A stretch of DNA of 64,000 nt from Pomacea canaliculata (GCF_003073045.1 NC_037590.1:14142091-14206090); one strand, 5' to 3'. Counted from the first letter of the stretch, positions 1 to 13,070 are shown. The notes: a model not told the origin generated them from the sequence alone. Program-made: numbers and translations.

Positions 1-3000
1 CCACCACCACCACCAGTCTTTTTATATTCATTGCAATGCCTAATTTTCTCGATTCATTGTAGCATCAAATTTACCCTCCAGACTTCTTCAGCACGCAGAC
101 CTCCCGGCGTTTGCTGCAAAGATATTCTGGACATGGAACACCCAGCCCTCTGTGTTCTTATCTACTCTGTGTTACGCAAGACAGTTAGAAGAAGAAAAGG
201 TTGAAGAACGAGATCCTTCAGTCCCTACATCGAACCATCTGTCTGCTTCCTACAAGCACACACAATAAACCCACATGTCGCTGAGAGGTTACTCCGATGG
301 AGAGGACAGAGAGTGAAGTCGATAACTACCATTAGCAGAAGACGCCACGACAAAAGAAAGCTAAAGTTAGCGCCAAGCCACACTTACAAAGTCCTCCAGA
401 AACTTCTCGAAACGATGTGAAATAAAACGTAAACAATAAAAGTGATGTATGTACATACTGCAACAATGCTTTTCCTACATGGCTTATTTTTTCTGGAAGC
501 TGTCCTCTTTCTTTTCTTTGAATACACTACTTTCTCTTAACCTGAAATGTACTGTTCCTTTCCCTACATTATCCTACATTGTACAGGTGTTTGACAAAGT
601 ACAATCTGTACAAATTCCTTGTAGTTCCGATCTTAACATGTGGACTCTGATCACCGAAAACGAGGAGAATCCATAGTCGTGCATATTACATTTCCTTAAC
701 ATTATCCGAACATGATACTTTTCTTACCTACATTATCCTAACATAGACTTTTTTTATCATGCATTATCCTAACATAGATTTTCTCATAATTCTAAAATAC
801 TTTATCTTAACATTGTACTTTTCCATCCGCTTTCTTTTTTTCTTCGTCCTTCAATGTCTGTTTTCCTCTGCAGAGCCGTTTTCATTGTAATAACTATGCA
901 GACAAGGTTGTCCTCGTTTTGCAGCATGTCGACTCTTTTTCCCACCATGTATTTGAATAATAATCTTCTCCTGTAATATCTTTTCCCTATCGGCTGTTAT
1001 CGTTGCTGAGAATCAGAGAAGCACTAACACCTTCTCATTGGTCCTCCATCCTACGAAGTCCCTTCCTGGTCCTTGGGAGGACATTCCATCGCATGTTACT
1101 GCTGAGAAATGTAAAAATTCTGTTTTATGGACAATGATATATGCAAAGATATTCTACCATCATATATTCCAATGCTGTTTACGCAATCTCATTTCTGTTT
1201 TGTGACCAGCAGACTAAAATCCGTGAAAAACTGTTGTCGATCTTAAAAACTGCAGCAACACCGAGAGAGAAAGAACGTGGGAAGCACTCGGTGGTCTCTG
1301 ATCTTCATGTCCAGCGCTTTCAACAGTATTTCTATCCAGTGAAATGTAATCACTCAGGAAAGTTGAATATGTAACTAGCTTCAAAGTAAACACCGACCAG
1401 AAAGTTGCCTGGCTTCTCTCTCATGCAGGGCACAGTGTCCTGTCACTTAATGCCGCACCAAAGAGTTGCTTCCCTTCTGTTTCCGCCTTACGTCAAAGAC
1501 ACTCGCCTTCAAAGCCAGCATCGAATCTGAGGAACTCATCTGCATAATCGACAGCTCGTCATCGGCGATAGCATGTCAGATCTTCGCGGAAATCAACGGT
1601 CAGCAAATAAACGCAGAACTAATAAACTTGTCGGCAAGACTGGTTGGGATTTCAGATTGAGAAACTCGCTACACGGACCCTGGCCGCCCTTGATGCCGTG
1701 GAGAGAAAAGCGCGAGGTCCTTCGTCTGCCGAGCCCAGTAATCCACAGACTCTGACGTCATCGTCCAAGATGGCGTTGCCGGAAAGGACTTCTTGGTGGG
1801 GCCAGGATATGCCCCATCCCCCTCGCACCAACCCCACTTACTTTCGCAGATGAATTAGCAGCAGTTAGCGAAGTTTTTGCAAGAAGGAGCAAAAGTTTTA
1901 AGAGCCCTCCAGTCAAAGATGTTTCACTTAGGGAGCTAGGGTTGGATCCGAAGCCCGGCTCGGGTATGTGTGGAGTTCGAAGTCAATATATTTTGTCAGA
2001 ACTGAATGTATTGATCATGGCTTGTGCACCGCCATGGTGGAGACCCAGGCTCACAAAGAGGCCAGGTGGGACCTCGTTAGATACCAGGCAAAGAGGCAGC
2101 ACTGAAATTTGTGTAGGTGGATGGGGATGGTTGCCACAAGACTGTCTTATATTTTCATGAAATTGAGCAGCTGTCGTCTGCGCCTGCCTCACACTTTGCT
2201 GAGTTCGTTGACTACTGTGAATAGCCACCATTAACACTCAGAAATTCCAGAACCCTGAGGGCGGTGCCATCGTTCCGAGCAAAATATACCCTTGGATCTA
2301 CATTCTGCTTCAAGATGATAGTAACAAGACTTGAGTCACTTCACTAGACACAAAATTGTTTGTAACAAAAATATCGACTCAGAGTTTTTTCTGGACAATT
2401 TAAACCTTCACTACTTGCCTCGTCCTTACGAAGACAAATATCCGTATATGGATATGTAAATGTACACAGACAGTTTGCCCGTAAAGTCACACACTGGAAC
2501 ATCAATGACTGGTGACGGAGACGGTTAGCACCCAGTCCGGTGAATGGTGCAATCAGTTCTCAGACTCAAGCAAACAAAACCAGCAAAAACCAGGAGATGA
2601 CTACGAGTAATCGGCTTCTGGACTCATCAGCTTACTAGTGGCATAAGAAAAAAAAGTCGCTTCATTAGTAGACACACAACTCACGTGCTTTTCACTGAAG
2701 CACGCGATCATATTAGAGCAAAACAGAAGTAAAATCGGTAGCATAAGCTAAAGAGAAGAAGAACAAATCTCAGAACTATCTGAAATGGCTTTCTGTGACC
2801 CTTATTTCACTTTATGTCGAGCTGTATGTTAAATTGTACATCCATGGTAGGGTTGTATATCCATCGGGTTGCATCTCACCGAGTGCATCTAGTCTGCTTT
2901 TACTTAACAGATATATTAGCCTCTCGATATTAATTTTTCTTCCCAATTAGCTTGCAGTTTGCTTTATGACACGCGAGTTTCTGCTGTCAAAAAGAGAGCC

Positions 3001-5117
3001 ACTCATAGATGTCGCCTGTGGCTCATGATGGTAGAAGACAAAATTAAAAGGCATTGGTGTATAAGGGCGACAACTACAGCCTGGGGACAGACCACCCCTC
3101 ACACCCTACCTTCCGCAGGTCCCTCACGTCTTAAGTCTTAAACTCAAAAATCTCTGCACGTGTGGTGTAGGTGCTCTTCGTCTGAGGTATGATGGTATCG
3201 TCAGCCATAGACAGTCTGGCGGCATCGTCAGCCACACTTTGCCGTCTGATGACATCGTCGTCCGATGACGATGCTGTGGTTGCAGTAGGAGATGGGGGGA
3301 GGGAGTTTGGGTCACCCGCTGGAAGCATTATCTACCAGACATTTGCAGATGGTATCTGGTCTTGAAAGGAGAACAGGCTCACAAGGGTCCTGGACAGTCT
3401 TTTGCCGAAAGACCTCATCCCGGCATGCCTCTGTAGGAGCTAACGCTCAATTCAACATTTTTAGACAATTTACATAACTGGTCTTACTGCAGCTAGGGAG
3501 GCTTTAAAATGAAAAAAATGGAGACTTGTTTTATGTAATTGTCTGAATGTTGGATTATGAAGGTAAAAATCAGCCATTTCGTTGAGCTTAACAGGATTGT
3601 GATGCAATTTTATAGGAACTCGTAGGATCAGACACTATTCGCATTTGTTTTTTGTTGGGTTTTTTCGTGTTGTTTTGCCTTCCTCCTTCTATCCTTTCTC
3701 CTTCTTCTTCTCTTCATTCGTCCACTTTCTCTTTTCAACCCTGTGTGTGCGAGCGTCTCTCGCTTCGCTGACCATTTTAAAAAGATTCAAACCTACATGG
3801 GAGTTTAAGTGCAAGACACGGCAACCGCATTTTCCCGCTCGACTATTAAAACATTAGCTTCGATGACATTCTGCAGATGAACCAAGGGCTCAAGACGAAC
3901 CAACTGTACGAGGTTCGGCATTTCTGAGCTTAGAGAAGTCTACAATTCATCTCTCTCTCTCTTTCTTTCTCTCTTCCTCGTCTTTTCCTTTGATGTGAGG
4001 CTTCCTCGGCACAAATCAAGAACTCATTGATATCACCAACGCCTCCGTTCATGAACCTCAGCTTCAGAATTCTTTTTCTTTCTACCCCCGGAATTCTCCC
4101 TCGATCTGTTTTCAAAGCCCCTCTCATCTATCCCCTCATGGGCCACCTATTTCGGAAACGTTTACTTTTAACTGTTTTGTCTTCCAGAAAAACTGCACCT
4201 ACTGTGATTATGGGATATATAGCCTGATCTTTCATAGGCTAAAAATAGTATGATAACGAGTGTTATTAGTGGTAGAGGTGCTGCTGTTTAAATTCTCATT
4301 GTTTTTTTAAAGTATTTTGCAAGATATTAATGTTTTCTCTGTTCCTTAATGAGCATAAATAGAAAGGTCTGTAGACACACATTTAAGATGCTTTTAGAGA
4401 AGAGAATGTGTAAGGCTAACATATATGAACCGTAACACTAACAAACATTTTTCATATTCATATTCCAACACAAAAACACATTGTCGCGATTTTCAGGTAA
4501 AACCTGAAGAAGTGGTAAGGGTACAGCTACTGCTGACTGTACACGAGAATTCCAAACAAAAATACCCGATTGTTAAATAGCTCAACACACTCAAACATTT
4601 TACTTCGCCGAGAGTTTCAATTCTCTCCCCTAAAACGCTGAAGAAATTAATATTCCACAAAGTTTGTAATCACTCGGGAAAGATTGTTGTCAGATAGAAC
4701 AATGGAGGTATCAACAGAACAAGTATCAACGCGACAAAACGAATAAATCAGAAACTGATCAGCTAATCACCAACAGAAGTCGCTTCTCAATGTTCCTTTG
4801 TTCAAATGGATGTTGGATGGTTTGAGTTTTGCACAAAGACAACAACTTATGTTATATCACCACAAGTTGTTAAAATGGAGAAATAACAAAAATAATATTC
4901 CGAGTATTTTTAGTATGTTATCGACAAAGTGTCACCAATGGCTAAACTCTAGGTCATTCCACAGTTTGACATGTTTCAACATTTTGTGCACAAGAATCCC
5001 ATAATTGCTCTTTGCCCAAACCCAGATTCTAATTACTGTGAGACAGACCGACTTCCAATCTGTCTACAAAGTGTCGAGAAGATTACGTCACGTAGCAACT
5101 ACGTGGAATGCACTTAC
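1..5117. other. probable first intron of the GPCR gene; no coding exon recognised
   Basis: This stretch lies downstream, on the minus strand, of the GPCR first exon and so is probably intronic. I searched both strands for transmembrane exons of that receptor and saw none. It holds a short CCA repeat at 1-16, a CT-rich tract near 3,949-3,977 and a CRE/YY1/ETS-like motif cluster at 1,753-1,786 that is listed separately. The remainder looks like ordinary AT-rich non-coding DNA. Confidence 0.5.
1753..1786 (+). promoter_or_regulatory. composite CRE + YY1 + ETS-like motif cluster
   Basis: A palindromic CRE (TGACGTCA, 1,753-1,760) is followed by a YY1-type core (CCAAGATGGCG, 1,765-1,775) and GCCGGAAAG, an ETS-like core. 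This combination is typical of TATA-less housekeeping promoters. The ATG inside the YY1 core opens a 27-codon frame (1,770-1,853) that starts MALPERTSWW and shows no clear donor site. No downstream plus-strand gene was recognised, so the promoter role is inferred from motifs only. Confidence 0.3.
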
Positions 5118-5219
5118 CTTGTAGAAGTAGAAGACACTGCCAGGTGTGTCATTAACCGTTGATGTCGTCACGTTGCTGTCCGGGAGGAAAGATGGGTAGT
5201 CGGCACTGTCGTCTGCCAT
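5118..5219 (-). CDS. first coding exon of a peptide GPCR (CCAP receptor / NPSR-like), partial
   Basis: On the minus strand an ATG at 5,219 opens 34 codons that end exactly at a consensus donor (AAG|GTAAGT). The peptide starts MADDSADYPSF, has two N-glycosylation sequons (NVT and NDT) and ends PGSVFYFYK. Receptors of the crustacean cardioactive peptide receptor / neuropeptide S receptor group have a short glycosylated extracellular N-terminus followed by an FYxxxKTEQ-type segment just before TM1, and this exon breaks at that point. The transmembrane exons would lie at lower coordinates and are not visible here, so they are probably outside the window. Receptor type is inferred from this short motif; another rhodopsin-like peptide receptor is possible. 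Confidence 0.55.
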
Positions 5220-7734
5220 TTGTGATCACTGTTGACTGTCGGTGCCACGGTTTGAGGAATGTCAGAAGTCTTTCAGTCCATGGGTTCGTTCCGAGATGAC
5301 CAGAAACAGTTTTCACTTTGTTTCTCACCAAAGTCGGTTACTTTTGTTTGTTGAGTGAGGTTTGTTCTTGAAGCTTCCTTGAGTACGAGAATACAAATTT
5401 CAAGCGCAAAAGTATTGTTTTTCTGTCTTTTTAAAATTTCTCCTTTTTTCAATTCTTTGGATTCAATATTTTACTCTGCAGAAGACACTAACTTCACTAT
5501 TTCTCTGAGAAAACTGTAATCACAGGAGAGCGCTCTGTTGCTAACATTGTCTGAAATCCTCCTTTACAAATTCATTAATAGTGTCCAAAATTTTATAGAA
5601 TGTTTGTCCTCTTAACTTTCAGTCTCGAACCGTTTACTTCAGGTAGTCAGCATCCAGCATTTTTACTACATGGTGGAAACGAAGCTGTTCGTCTGAGACC
5701 AGCAGAAAAGGTTCCCCCACAGCGCCGTCTGGTGTAGCAAAGACGAGATTTACCCACAAACAGGTTGTTTCAGATAGTGAACTATGTCGTGGGTTGTGTC
5801 AGTCAGTGAGTAGTCCATGTTGCTGGTCCTGCCAAGACATTTCTCTGTCCACGCCAAGCCTTAGTCTCAACGCCCACAAGGTCTGCGCACGCGCGTTCTC
5901 ACCTCCCGCCTGCAGTTGAAAAGCGTGTGTCTCTTGTTCACGGGCTTGAGGCGTCCCGAGAAAAAAAAAAGAAATTTTATTTTTTAAGTAAACTGTTTAT
6001 TTCTGGCTTTCCAAAAACAATAACTGAATACTGCACGCACTTGCCTAGCTTGTCTCTTGTCGTGGCTGTCAAAAAGAGTTTTTTCAGCGTGTGGAAAGAA
6101 TGCAAGGACAATAACAAATTGTTTTTGTTTTTTGTTTGTTTGTTGTTTGTTGTTTTTTTGTTTTGTTTTGTTTTTTGTTTTTTTGAACGAATACACTGAT
6201 CACAGGTTTCCACGCAATGCGAAAATCCCGACATTAAGGGACAGCCATGACAGCTAGGTCCACCGATGTAAAGATCACGTCTTCGATGTGGGCGATGATC
6301 GGATGACGGATCAGAGGAGCACAGCAATAAGGGGGGCGCTTTCTTTGCAGCACGTGACCGGATGCAGTACTCATTTATAGTTGCCGGGGATGTCGTCGGG
6401 TATTTTCAACTCCCGCCTCTGCTGTCGTGATTTTCGTTGCCTATCGCGTGATGGTCCTCACGTGTTTCCCACGTCTGATATCAGTTCAAGTACAAAGACA
6501 CTCGGTCGACTGTCGGCTTTGTTTCCTGACTACCGTCTTTGATCCAAAATGAGAACAAATATCTGGCACTTTGTTCAGAAATCAGATAGGGCAGCCAGTC
6601 GATTGTAAAATATTTCACGTTGTTTATTTCTCACCACAATTTCCTCGATTTAAAATATGTTATTGTTTCGTTTCAAATATCTTCTTCAAATTCTGACCTC
6701 TTTGACTACTGTTTTATGTGAGGTTTCTCTGAATTAAGCTGAAAATCGAATTTGATGTTTTTCTTTCACACAACACCAACAAGTTTCTAAACTGAAATAA
6801 ATTTAAAGATGTACAATCTTCGATAGTGTTTTTCGTTATTTTCTCAAAGACATTTATTTCTCGGGGTTATTTGCATTTTTTTTTTCACTGGACAACAGTC
6901 AACTATTTCACGAGTCTTTCCTGCCACAAGACTGACGAATAGTTCTTGGGTACCCTTCGTGTACAAATTGATATATTTCTTATCGACCACACAGTAATTT
7001 CAACCTTTGACATCGTGCCTCCCTGTTCCAGAAAATGTATGGAGATTTCATTGGATCCTTAGGTTCTCTCTCTCTCTCTCTCTTCGAAGTGTTATTGTCT
7101 ACAAACTATTCCCAACTCTGAAAAGTCCTTCACGAAAAGAAACGTGTCCAAACTTTCTGCGCATGCCACGCGCTGGTTTCGCAATCCCTGAAGATGAGAA
7201 GACCAGTCCCAGAGAATCACCGTGAAAGCCGCAGCAGAGTTCGAACCATCTGTGCCGAGTGCGACGGACCAATACAGTGATGTAGCGAACCAGCGACGGC
7301 AGCTGCTCCCTCATCACGCGCACGCTCGCGCACACCACCACCCTCCTCTCTCTCTCTCACACAAACACACACACGGACGCAAGCACGCACATATACTTTA
7401 TCACTGTACTATAGACAAGGACCATGGAGGTACCACGGAGGTATATCTGTACCTCCGTGACTAGAGCAGCGCGGCGCGCCTGCAGCACAAGCCTGGAGCG
7501 CCGTCAGTCGCTGCTGCAGCATCCGCGGCAAGAGAGCGCGTGCATCAGGCGCGTGCGTGAGATGTCAGCTGTGGCTGGACGCTAAAGCCCTCCTCATCTT
7601 CGCTGCTCGCGTCTGCTTACAGATCTCCTGCTCTTTACTCTTTTTTGTTCGCTTGTTGTTGTTTTTTTGTTTTTTTTGGTGTATCTTTATATATATAATA
7701 TTAGTAATTATACTTGTCTGTGTTGTGTAATATA
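5220..7734. other. 5' flank / possible 5' UTR region of the GPCR gene
   Basis: No coding exon was recognised. The stretch holds a T/G-rich low-complexity tract (about 6,118-6,185), a CT microsatellite (7,067-7,084), CT and CA runs near 7,340-7,400, and a GC-rich, CpG-containing block at about 7,460-7,600. That block would suit a promoter or 5' UTR for the minus-strand receptor gene, although nothing in the sequence proves it. Confidence 0.3.
7434..7459. repeat. short perfect hairpin (10-bp stem, 6-nt loop)
   Basis: CACGGAGGTA at 7,434-7,443 is followed by a 6-nt loop and its exact reverse complement TACCTCCGTG at 7,450-7,459. A near copy of the arm, CCATGGAGGTA, lies directly upstream. The unit resembles the end of a small dispersed element or a structured UTR segment; the function is unknown. 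Confidence 0.5.
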
Positions 7735-8550
7735 CTGCAGTCTTGTTCGTAGATTTTGCTAAAGCCTTTGATGTCATTGATCACAATTTGCTCATCAGAA
7801 AATAACAACTATACAAGCTAAGTAAATGCTTACTCCAGTTTCTCAAATCTAGAAAACAATGTGTCTTGTATCTCTCTAACAGCGTTTCACCAATAAACAA
7901 GATACAGAATAATAGACTTTGAGATGGGACTATTGATAGCAATTTCCGATGATCCCAGCATGTCTTAGCAATAAGCAAAATATAAATCCCTATTTCCTGT
8001 CGAGAATTAAACACTTCTTAAATCCTTACTCTCGAAAACTCTTCAACAGCCCGTATTTAGTCGACCATTGATTTCACTTCCACCCTGCGGGAGTCTGCTA
8101 GTAGTTCTTCGATTAGGCCTCTTGTAAAAGTGCAGCCATAAAATCAGGACTTCTCAAACCAAAAATACATTCCAGCAATTTCCAGTCCCTAAACCCTGCC
8201 ACTAATAAACAGACAGCAATTCAACAAAAGCATATTTGTTGCTATGATAAAATAACAGATAAACTGTCTATACTTTCTCACTATTTTCCACAAAAAAAAA
8301 CACAAGAACGTTCCTCAAAATCAACAACTCCTGCAGCAAGAATTGACTTATTCAAGACCATAATGAAATACTCAGGCAGCTGTGTAAAAGTCTTACCCTT
8401 TCCCCCACATTTTCAGCAAACGAAATCGAGTCCAAACAAGACTACACATGAATACATCGACGAATTCAAGACCTGAGCCAACAGGACAGCTTGCACAATA
8501 TGTTAATTAGGTACACGTGTATACACATGTTAATTAGGTACACTGTGTAC
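7735..8550 (+). mobile_element. decayed non-LTR retrotransposon (Jockey/CR1-like LINE), 3' part
   Basis: A plus-strand frame at about 7,740-7,797 reads FVDFAKAFDVIDHNLLIRK, the reverse transcriptase box around the first catalytic aspartates in Jockey/CR1-type LINEs. Further downstream, broken frames give pieces such as KINPYFLSRIKHFL that resemble the C-terminal RT/thumb region. The frame is interrupted many times, the endonuclease and 5' end are absent, and the right edge is uncertain. It is a dead 5'-truncated copy. Confidence 0.6.
8501..8543. repeat. 16-bp direct repeat, 27-bp period
   Basis: TGTTAATTAGGTACAC occurs at 8,501-8,516 and again at 8,528-8,543. Each copy contains a TAATTA homeodomain-type core and a GGTACAC segment. 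It may be a chance duplication at the tail of the LINE fragment or a paired binding site. Confidence 0.4.
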
Positions 8551-9438
8551 AAAAGTCAACAATTTCACCTCTTTCTGCATGGAGATGATTTTAAGTGTGA
8601 TCTGGAGAAATAGTATTTTGCAATGAACTTTAATTATTAGAAAAACAATTTCTGCACCTCACTAGACCTTTGAAAGAGCCAGGGATTACGAAAAGGAGAT
8701 TAACTCGATGCTGTCTATTTGTGAATGTTGTTGCCTGTAATATTCAGTAGAAGTAATACTGTAATTTCTCATCAATAAAGCTATTATACCTTTGGGCAGC
8801 CCTGTAATCTAAACTATTGACAAAGTCAGTCGAGGAAAAAAACACACAAATTTATAAACATCAGATATGAGACGTGTATGGCAATGTTGTTTATTCTGAA
8901 ATTGAACACATAGTCTGAGCACTTTCATAAGGGACTGCTTGCGTACCCTAGGTGCCTCGTAAAGATGTGAAAAAAGAAAGCATAAAGCTGTTAATGATCG
9001 CCACCTATGTCACCATCAGTGACGTCAGCACCAGGGCGTTGCCTGTGCAGGTGAACAGACCTGAGGATTCAAATGCCGACAAACGAATAACCCTTTCTTG
9101 TGAGAGATCAGCCAACAGACAGCGAACTATTTAGTGGAAACATTATTTTTCTGCTGGGAATGTGGCGCTTTTTCTGTTTTTGCAGTCTGCACCTTCTGAC
9201 CACGAGGTGCGGCCTGGCCTCACACGTGACATTTTCATAACGACCTCGGTGATTAACTCTCGGGTGGGCTAGGTGGGTACGCGGGTGGATGGGAGGAGGA
9301 GACAAAAGTGAGTCCGGAGTGCTGATCGGCCTTGAATGATTTTCATTGAAGTGTAATCCCGCGTGCTAATAAAAACTGTTGGCTGGCATGCACAAAGGTA
9401 GGAAAGGGGTTGAGCAGTGGCTTAATAATCACCTGACA

Positions 9439-9482
9439 GAGAGAGAGAGAGAGAAAGAGGGAGAGAAAGAGAGAGAGAGAGA
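9439..9482 (+). repeat. GA microsatellite
   Basis: This is an imperfect (GA)n run with AAG interruptions. It creates an artificial Glu/Arg-rich open frame on the plus strand. Confidence 0.85.
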
Positions 9483-12400
9483 AATAAACGAAGCTTACAG
9501 TTCCATAAAAAGATTGAGTCTGTTTTCGCCAATAACAGACATAAGAAACAGAAATGTTCAGAGTATAAAAACCTACCTACACTACGACAGCCAATCGACC
9601 CCCGACACAAGTTGCTCTTTAGGGCGAAGGGCGCGCGAGGAAACAGCGGAATAATTCGATGGGGAAGGCAAGCTGTGTTGGCCAGGGCGGTTTTTCATTC
9701 AAATTTACGATCGGGGGCTTAGACCGTATGTTTCCCCTCGAGCATCATTGTACCCCTGTGATGTTGTGTGTGGTTCCTTCTCCAGTGATGGCAGCTCAGC
9801 CTGCGCGGTTATCTCCCATCGTTATGGGGTTATTGTCTTTCTCATCACTTTGTTTCGCTTTTCTTTCGTCTCTCCATTTTTTAAGTGGATTAAACTTTGA
9901 GTCATGTCCTCATATGCGGGATAGTATATAATTTACTCTTTTGATCATCATCCATTTCGGAGTACTCTCCCCATATGTTCTTCTTAGAGTTTTTGGACTC
10001 GTGGACATTTGACTCCTCTGACGATTAAAAGAAAACTTTGGATTTATATTTTCAGTAAACAAGATATCTATGATAAAATCCAAGTTTACAATGTAAATAT
10101 TATCATGTTTTATTTTCTTCCTTTTTCATCAAAACCATTTTCGATATATGTCTATTTACGTATACGCAATATTTTTTCCATGCTATGTGTTTCTGTCTTG
10201 CATTTGTGTTGCTGGTCACGTGCAAGTGTAAACCCGATGCTTTTTTCCATTAACCCTTTATTGCTCCGTGACCTAAAAACGATTTCTGGTGAAGAAACTA
10301 AACCGACACAACTTACGATGAAGTTTAGAAATTTTTTGTCCGTTGGATTCCATCTTTACAGGACGAGTCAGTGACGAGGACTGAGACTGACAAGCAGTGA
10401 TGTCGAGTCCTCTTGCTTCATGCCTTGTTTCTCCTGATAATCCCTGGGGGCTTCTGCCAGCCCCTTCTCGCTAGAAATGAGAAGCAATACATTTCATTTC
10501 CTGCGCTCGGGTCGCGGAACATGTATTTTGTGGGATGTATTTTTTGCGAGATGACCGTGATCCTTGGCTCTGATCCCATGCCGATAGATGGAGGGTGAGA
10601 GCGATCCCCGCTTGGAGGGTCGCATCCATCACTGGAGGACAGCAGAAGGTTCAGATAGAGGAGAACTTGCTTCAAGTTCTGTAGTGTCTCGTGTTATTAT
10701 TATTATAGTATTTCCGTTTTCAGAGTTAGTATCGTGTGGTCTCTGTTTGCATCCGCGTTCATTTTAGAACACAGGAAGGACTAAGAGGGAAATATAAGAA
10801 CACGAAATATGTCGATGAATGAGGTCAATATATTTCTGCCCTCATTCATAACATGTCACTTCATAACATGGGAAGCGAGTAAAGTATAACAACTTGAGAT
10901 GTTAGTAAAAGAATTATAATTCATTAGAATGTCAAGCCAGAACATGTCAGTAAAGGAAGAAGTATGATATAAAGACTTTTCGGTAAGAGTGAAGTGATGT
11001 CTTCTTTCAATTTTTTATTACCAGAGGCGGAAATAATATAGTTTTCTTTCCCCATCTCTGTGGCTCTCTTCTTTCTACCATGCTGTGTCTTCAGTTTTCG
11101 TTCGAGAATTTCTTTTTCTAATATTTTCGAACTATTTTTACATGGGTATGAAAGTAAAATTCAATTTGTGAGAGTCTTTCTTGCTGGAAACAATGTGAAA
11201 TGTATAGTACTTAGAATTCCTGCTTCATGTTATGAAGTACATATTTTGTATTTTACATATATATATTTAGTATTATATATTATTATAAATTCTTATGAAT
11301 ACTTGTGAATACTGATATGACAGAAGGTAACTCCATGCCTGTGTTTAATGTAAACTTCATTTTACAGTTTCCTTGCGTTGTGCTGCATAAAACTAATGTG
11401 AAATGTTTCTAAAGAAATCGTATCATAAAATATTATTGTCGAATTCCTTTTTTTTTTTTGCTTTTATATTGACCTCAGCTTTCTTTTGCCTGTGTTGTTT
11501 TATTTTTTTAGGATCGTCCTCCTAAACTAAAAAATCGCCATTTTCATTATCATTGTAGAAGACAATGTACAGCCTTTACCCCTCACATACGACTGTCCTG
11601 TTCTCACGATTATTTCTGTTTAGCATACCTCATGTCTAAGAGAATCCGTGTAAATAAAAATAAAGCCACATCTTCATCAGATGGCAAGAAGGCGGCTGGT
11701 GCCAGAAAAATTCTGAACTCTTTCGTACCCCGAGTTACGAACGTCAGCCAGGCACGTGGCGAGGGATTTTGCGCTCGGATTGGCGATGATTAATGCGCGG
11801 GGGGAGAGTGGGGTTACCATCCACCATTCAAGAGGCTGAAGTGCTTCATCTTCCTGCTCTCTAACGAGGAATGCCACCCAGCTAAAAGCTTCGTCATTGT
11901 TACCCGCTCCATTTCAGTTTACTTGACTGCAGGAAGGCAGCTGACCTCGCAATTTCTGGTCTGCGATGCTTGCGGAAAAGACCAAGTTTTTTTTAATTTC
12001 GTTTTTTTCCCCATTTTTAGGAGCATTAATGTAGCCTCAATTATTAAGTCAGGTCATTAGCTCCGAAGTGTAAATCAGATCATGACTGTGCCTGGAAGGG
12101 AACTATCGTATGTAGAAATTTGGATTAGCTTGGCTCGGTGTTCTTTTTCCCAGAGTTGCCGCTCCCTGTATAAAACAGACAATACATCAATTTTTTTTTA
12201 AATTTGAAATAAAGGTGTCTAGGTGTCTTTTTCAGCACTTGGCTTACCGTGTTTCCACTCAACTACCCAAAGAGCTAGTTTTCTTCCTGCCAAGATGAAA
12301 AAAAACCAGCTTGTGCACCCCGAGAGAGATATTTATATTCTGGAAGAAGCTAACACACTTGTGCAAGGGTAGACAATTTTCTGAGGTAATTACCATCTAG

Positions 12401-12869
12401 TCTTTCAGGCGTACCGCCAGACATAAGCTTTCATGCACGGGCATACTCCAGCACTCACAAAAATAGTGGAGATGTGATATCATCCAGTGTCTACTGTATT
12501 CCATCAGCCACCAGGACAATACTCCAGACTTCTTCATTGGTCTGAAGTGACCATCTTCCTCCTTTCTTCGATTTTATCTCTCCAAAGTAGTAATTCATAT
12601 TGCCAATAACAGTTTGTGATCGAGCATAAATATGTTATGTAATACAACTGGACATTGAATTATATATTTGTTATTTATGTGTCTCTTGGATGATGATTAA
12701 AAAAAAATGACATTCTTTGTTCTGCACTCATCCTTGGTTGAATATCCCTGTGTCAGGAAATTCTGTTGAGAATTTACACTCATTGCATAAAACATATGTT
12801 AGAGATAATCTTTCATTTCATTATATCAGAATTGCATCATTTAAACTGCAGAAAATAAGAAAGTCGGAA

Positions 12870-13070
12870 ATGAACGTGTGGCTGGTATTGATCTGCGTTT
12901 TCCTTTTTGTACTAAGACTTAATACTGTGGACAAAATAGAAAGTAGACAAAAGCTTTCAGACCAGATTAAACGAAGGCAATTTCGAAGAAATCCGTCAAA
13001 GCTACAGCCGTTCCCATTAGACCACAGAGCTAATCACTATTGTACTCAACACATACATCAAAGCCAATGA
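12870..13070 (+). CDS. speculative small secreted peptide precursor
   Basis: A 66-codon frame starts with MNVWLVLICVFLFVL, a plausible signal peptide: a hydrophobic run after a short N-terminus. It is followed by a basic stretch with dibasic and multibasic sites (KRRQFRR) and a His-rich tail with one Cys. This layout resembles a short neuropeptide-type precursor, but the frame is also open upstream to 12,717. The region is AT-rich, and I recognise no family. Chance is the more likely explanation. Confidence 0.15.
   Translation: MNVWLVLICVFLFVLRLNTVDKIESRQKLSDQIKRRQFRRNPSKLQPFPLDHRANHYCTQHIHQSQ

Noticed and set aside
10009-10374. Plus-strand frame with an NPxxF-like motif (VNPMLF) that recalls GPCR TM7
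   Set aside because: It lies on the opposite strand to the GPCR exon, the flanking residues do not fit TM7, and the stretch is AT-rich.
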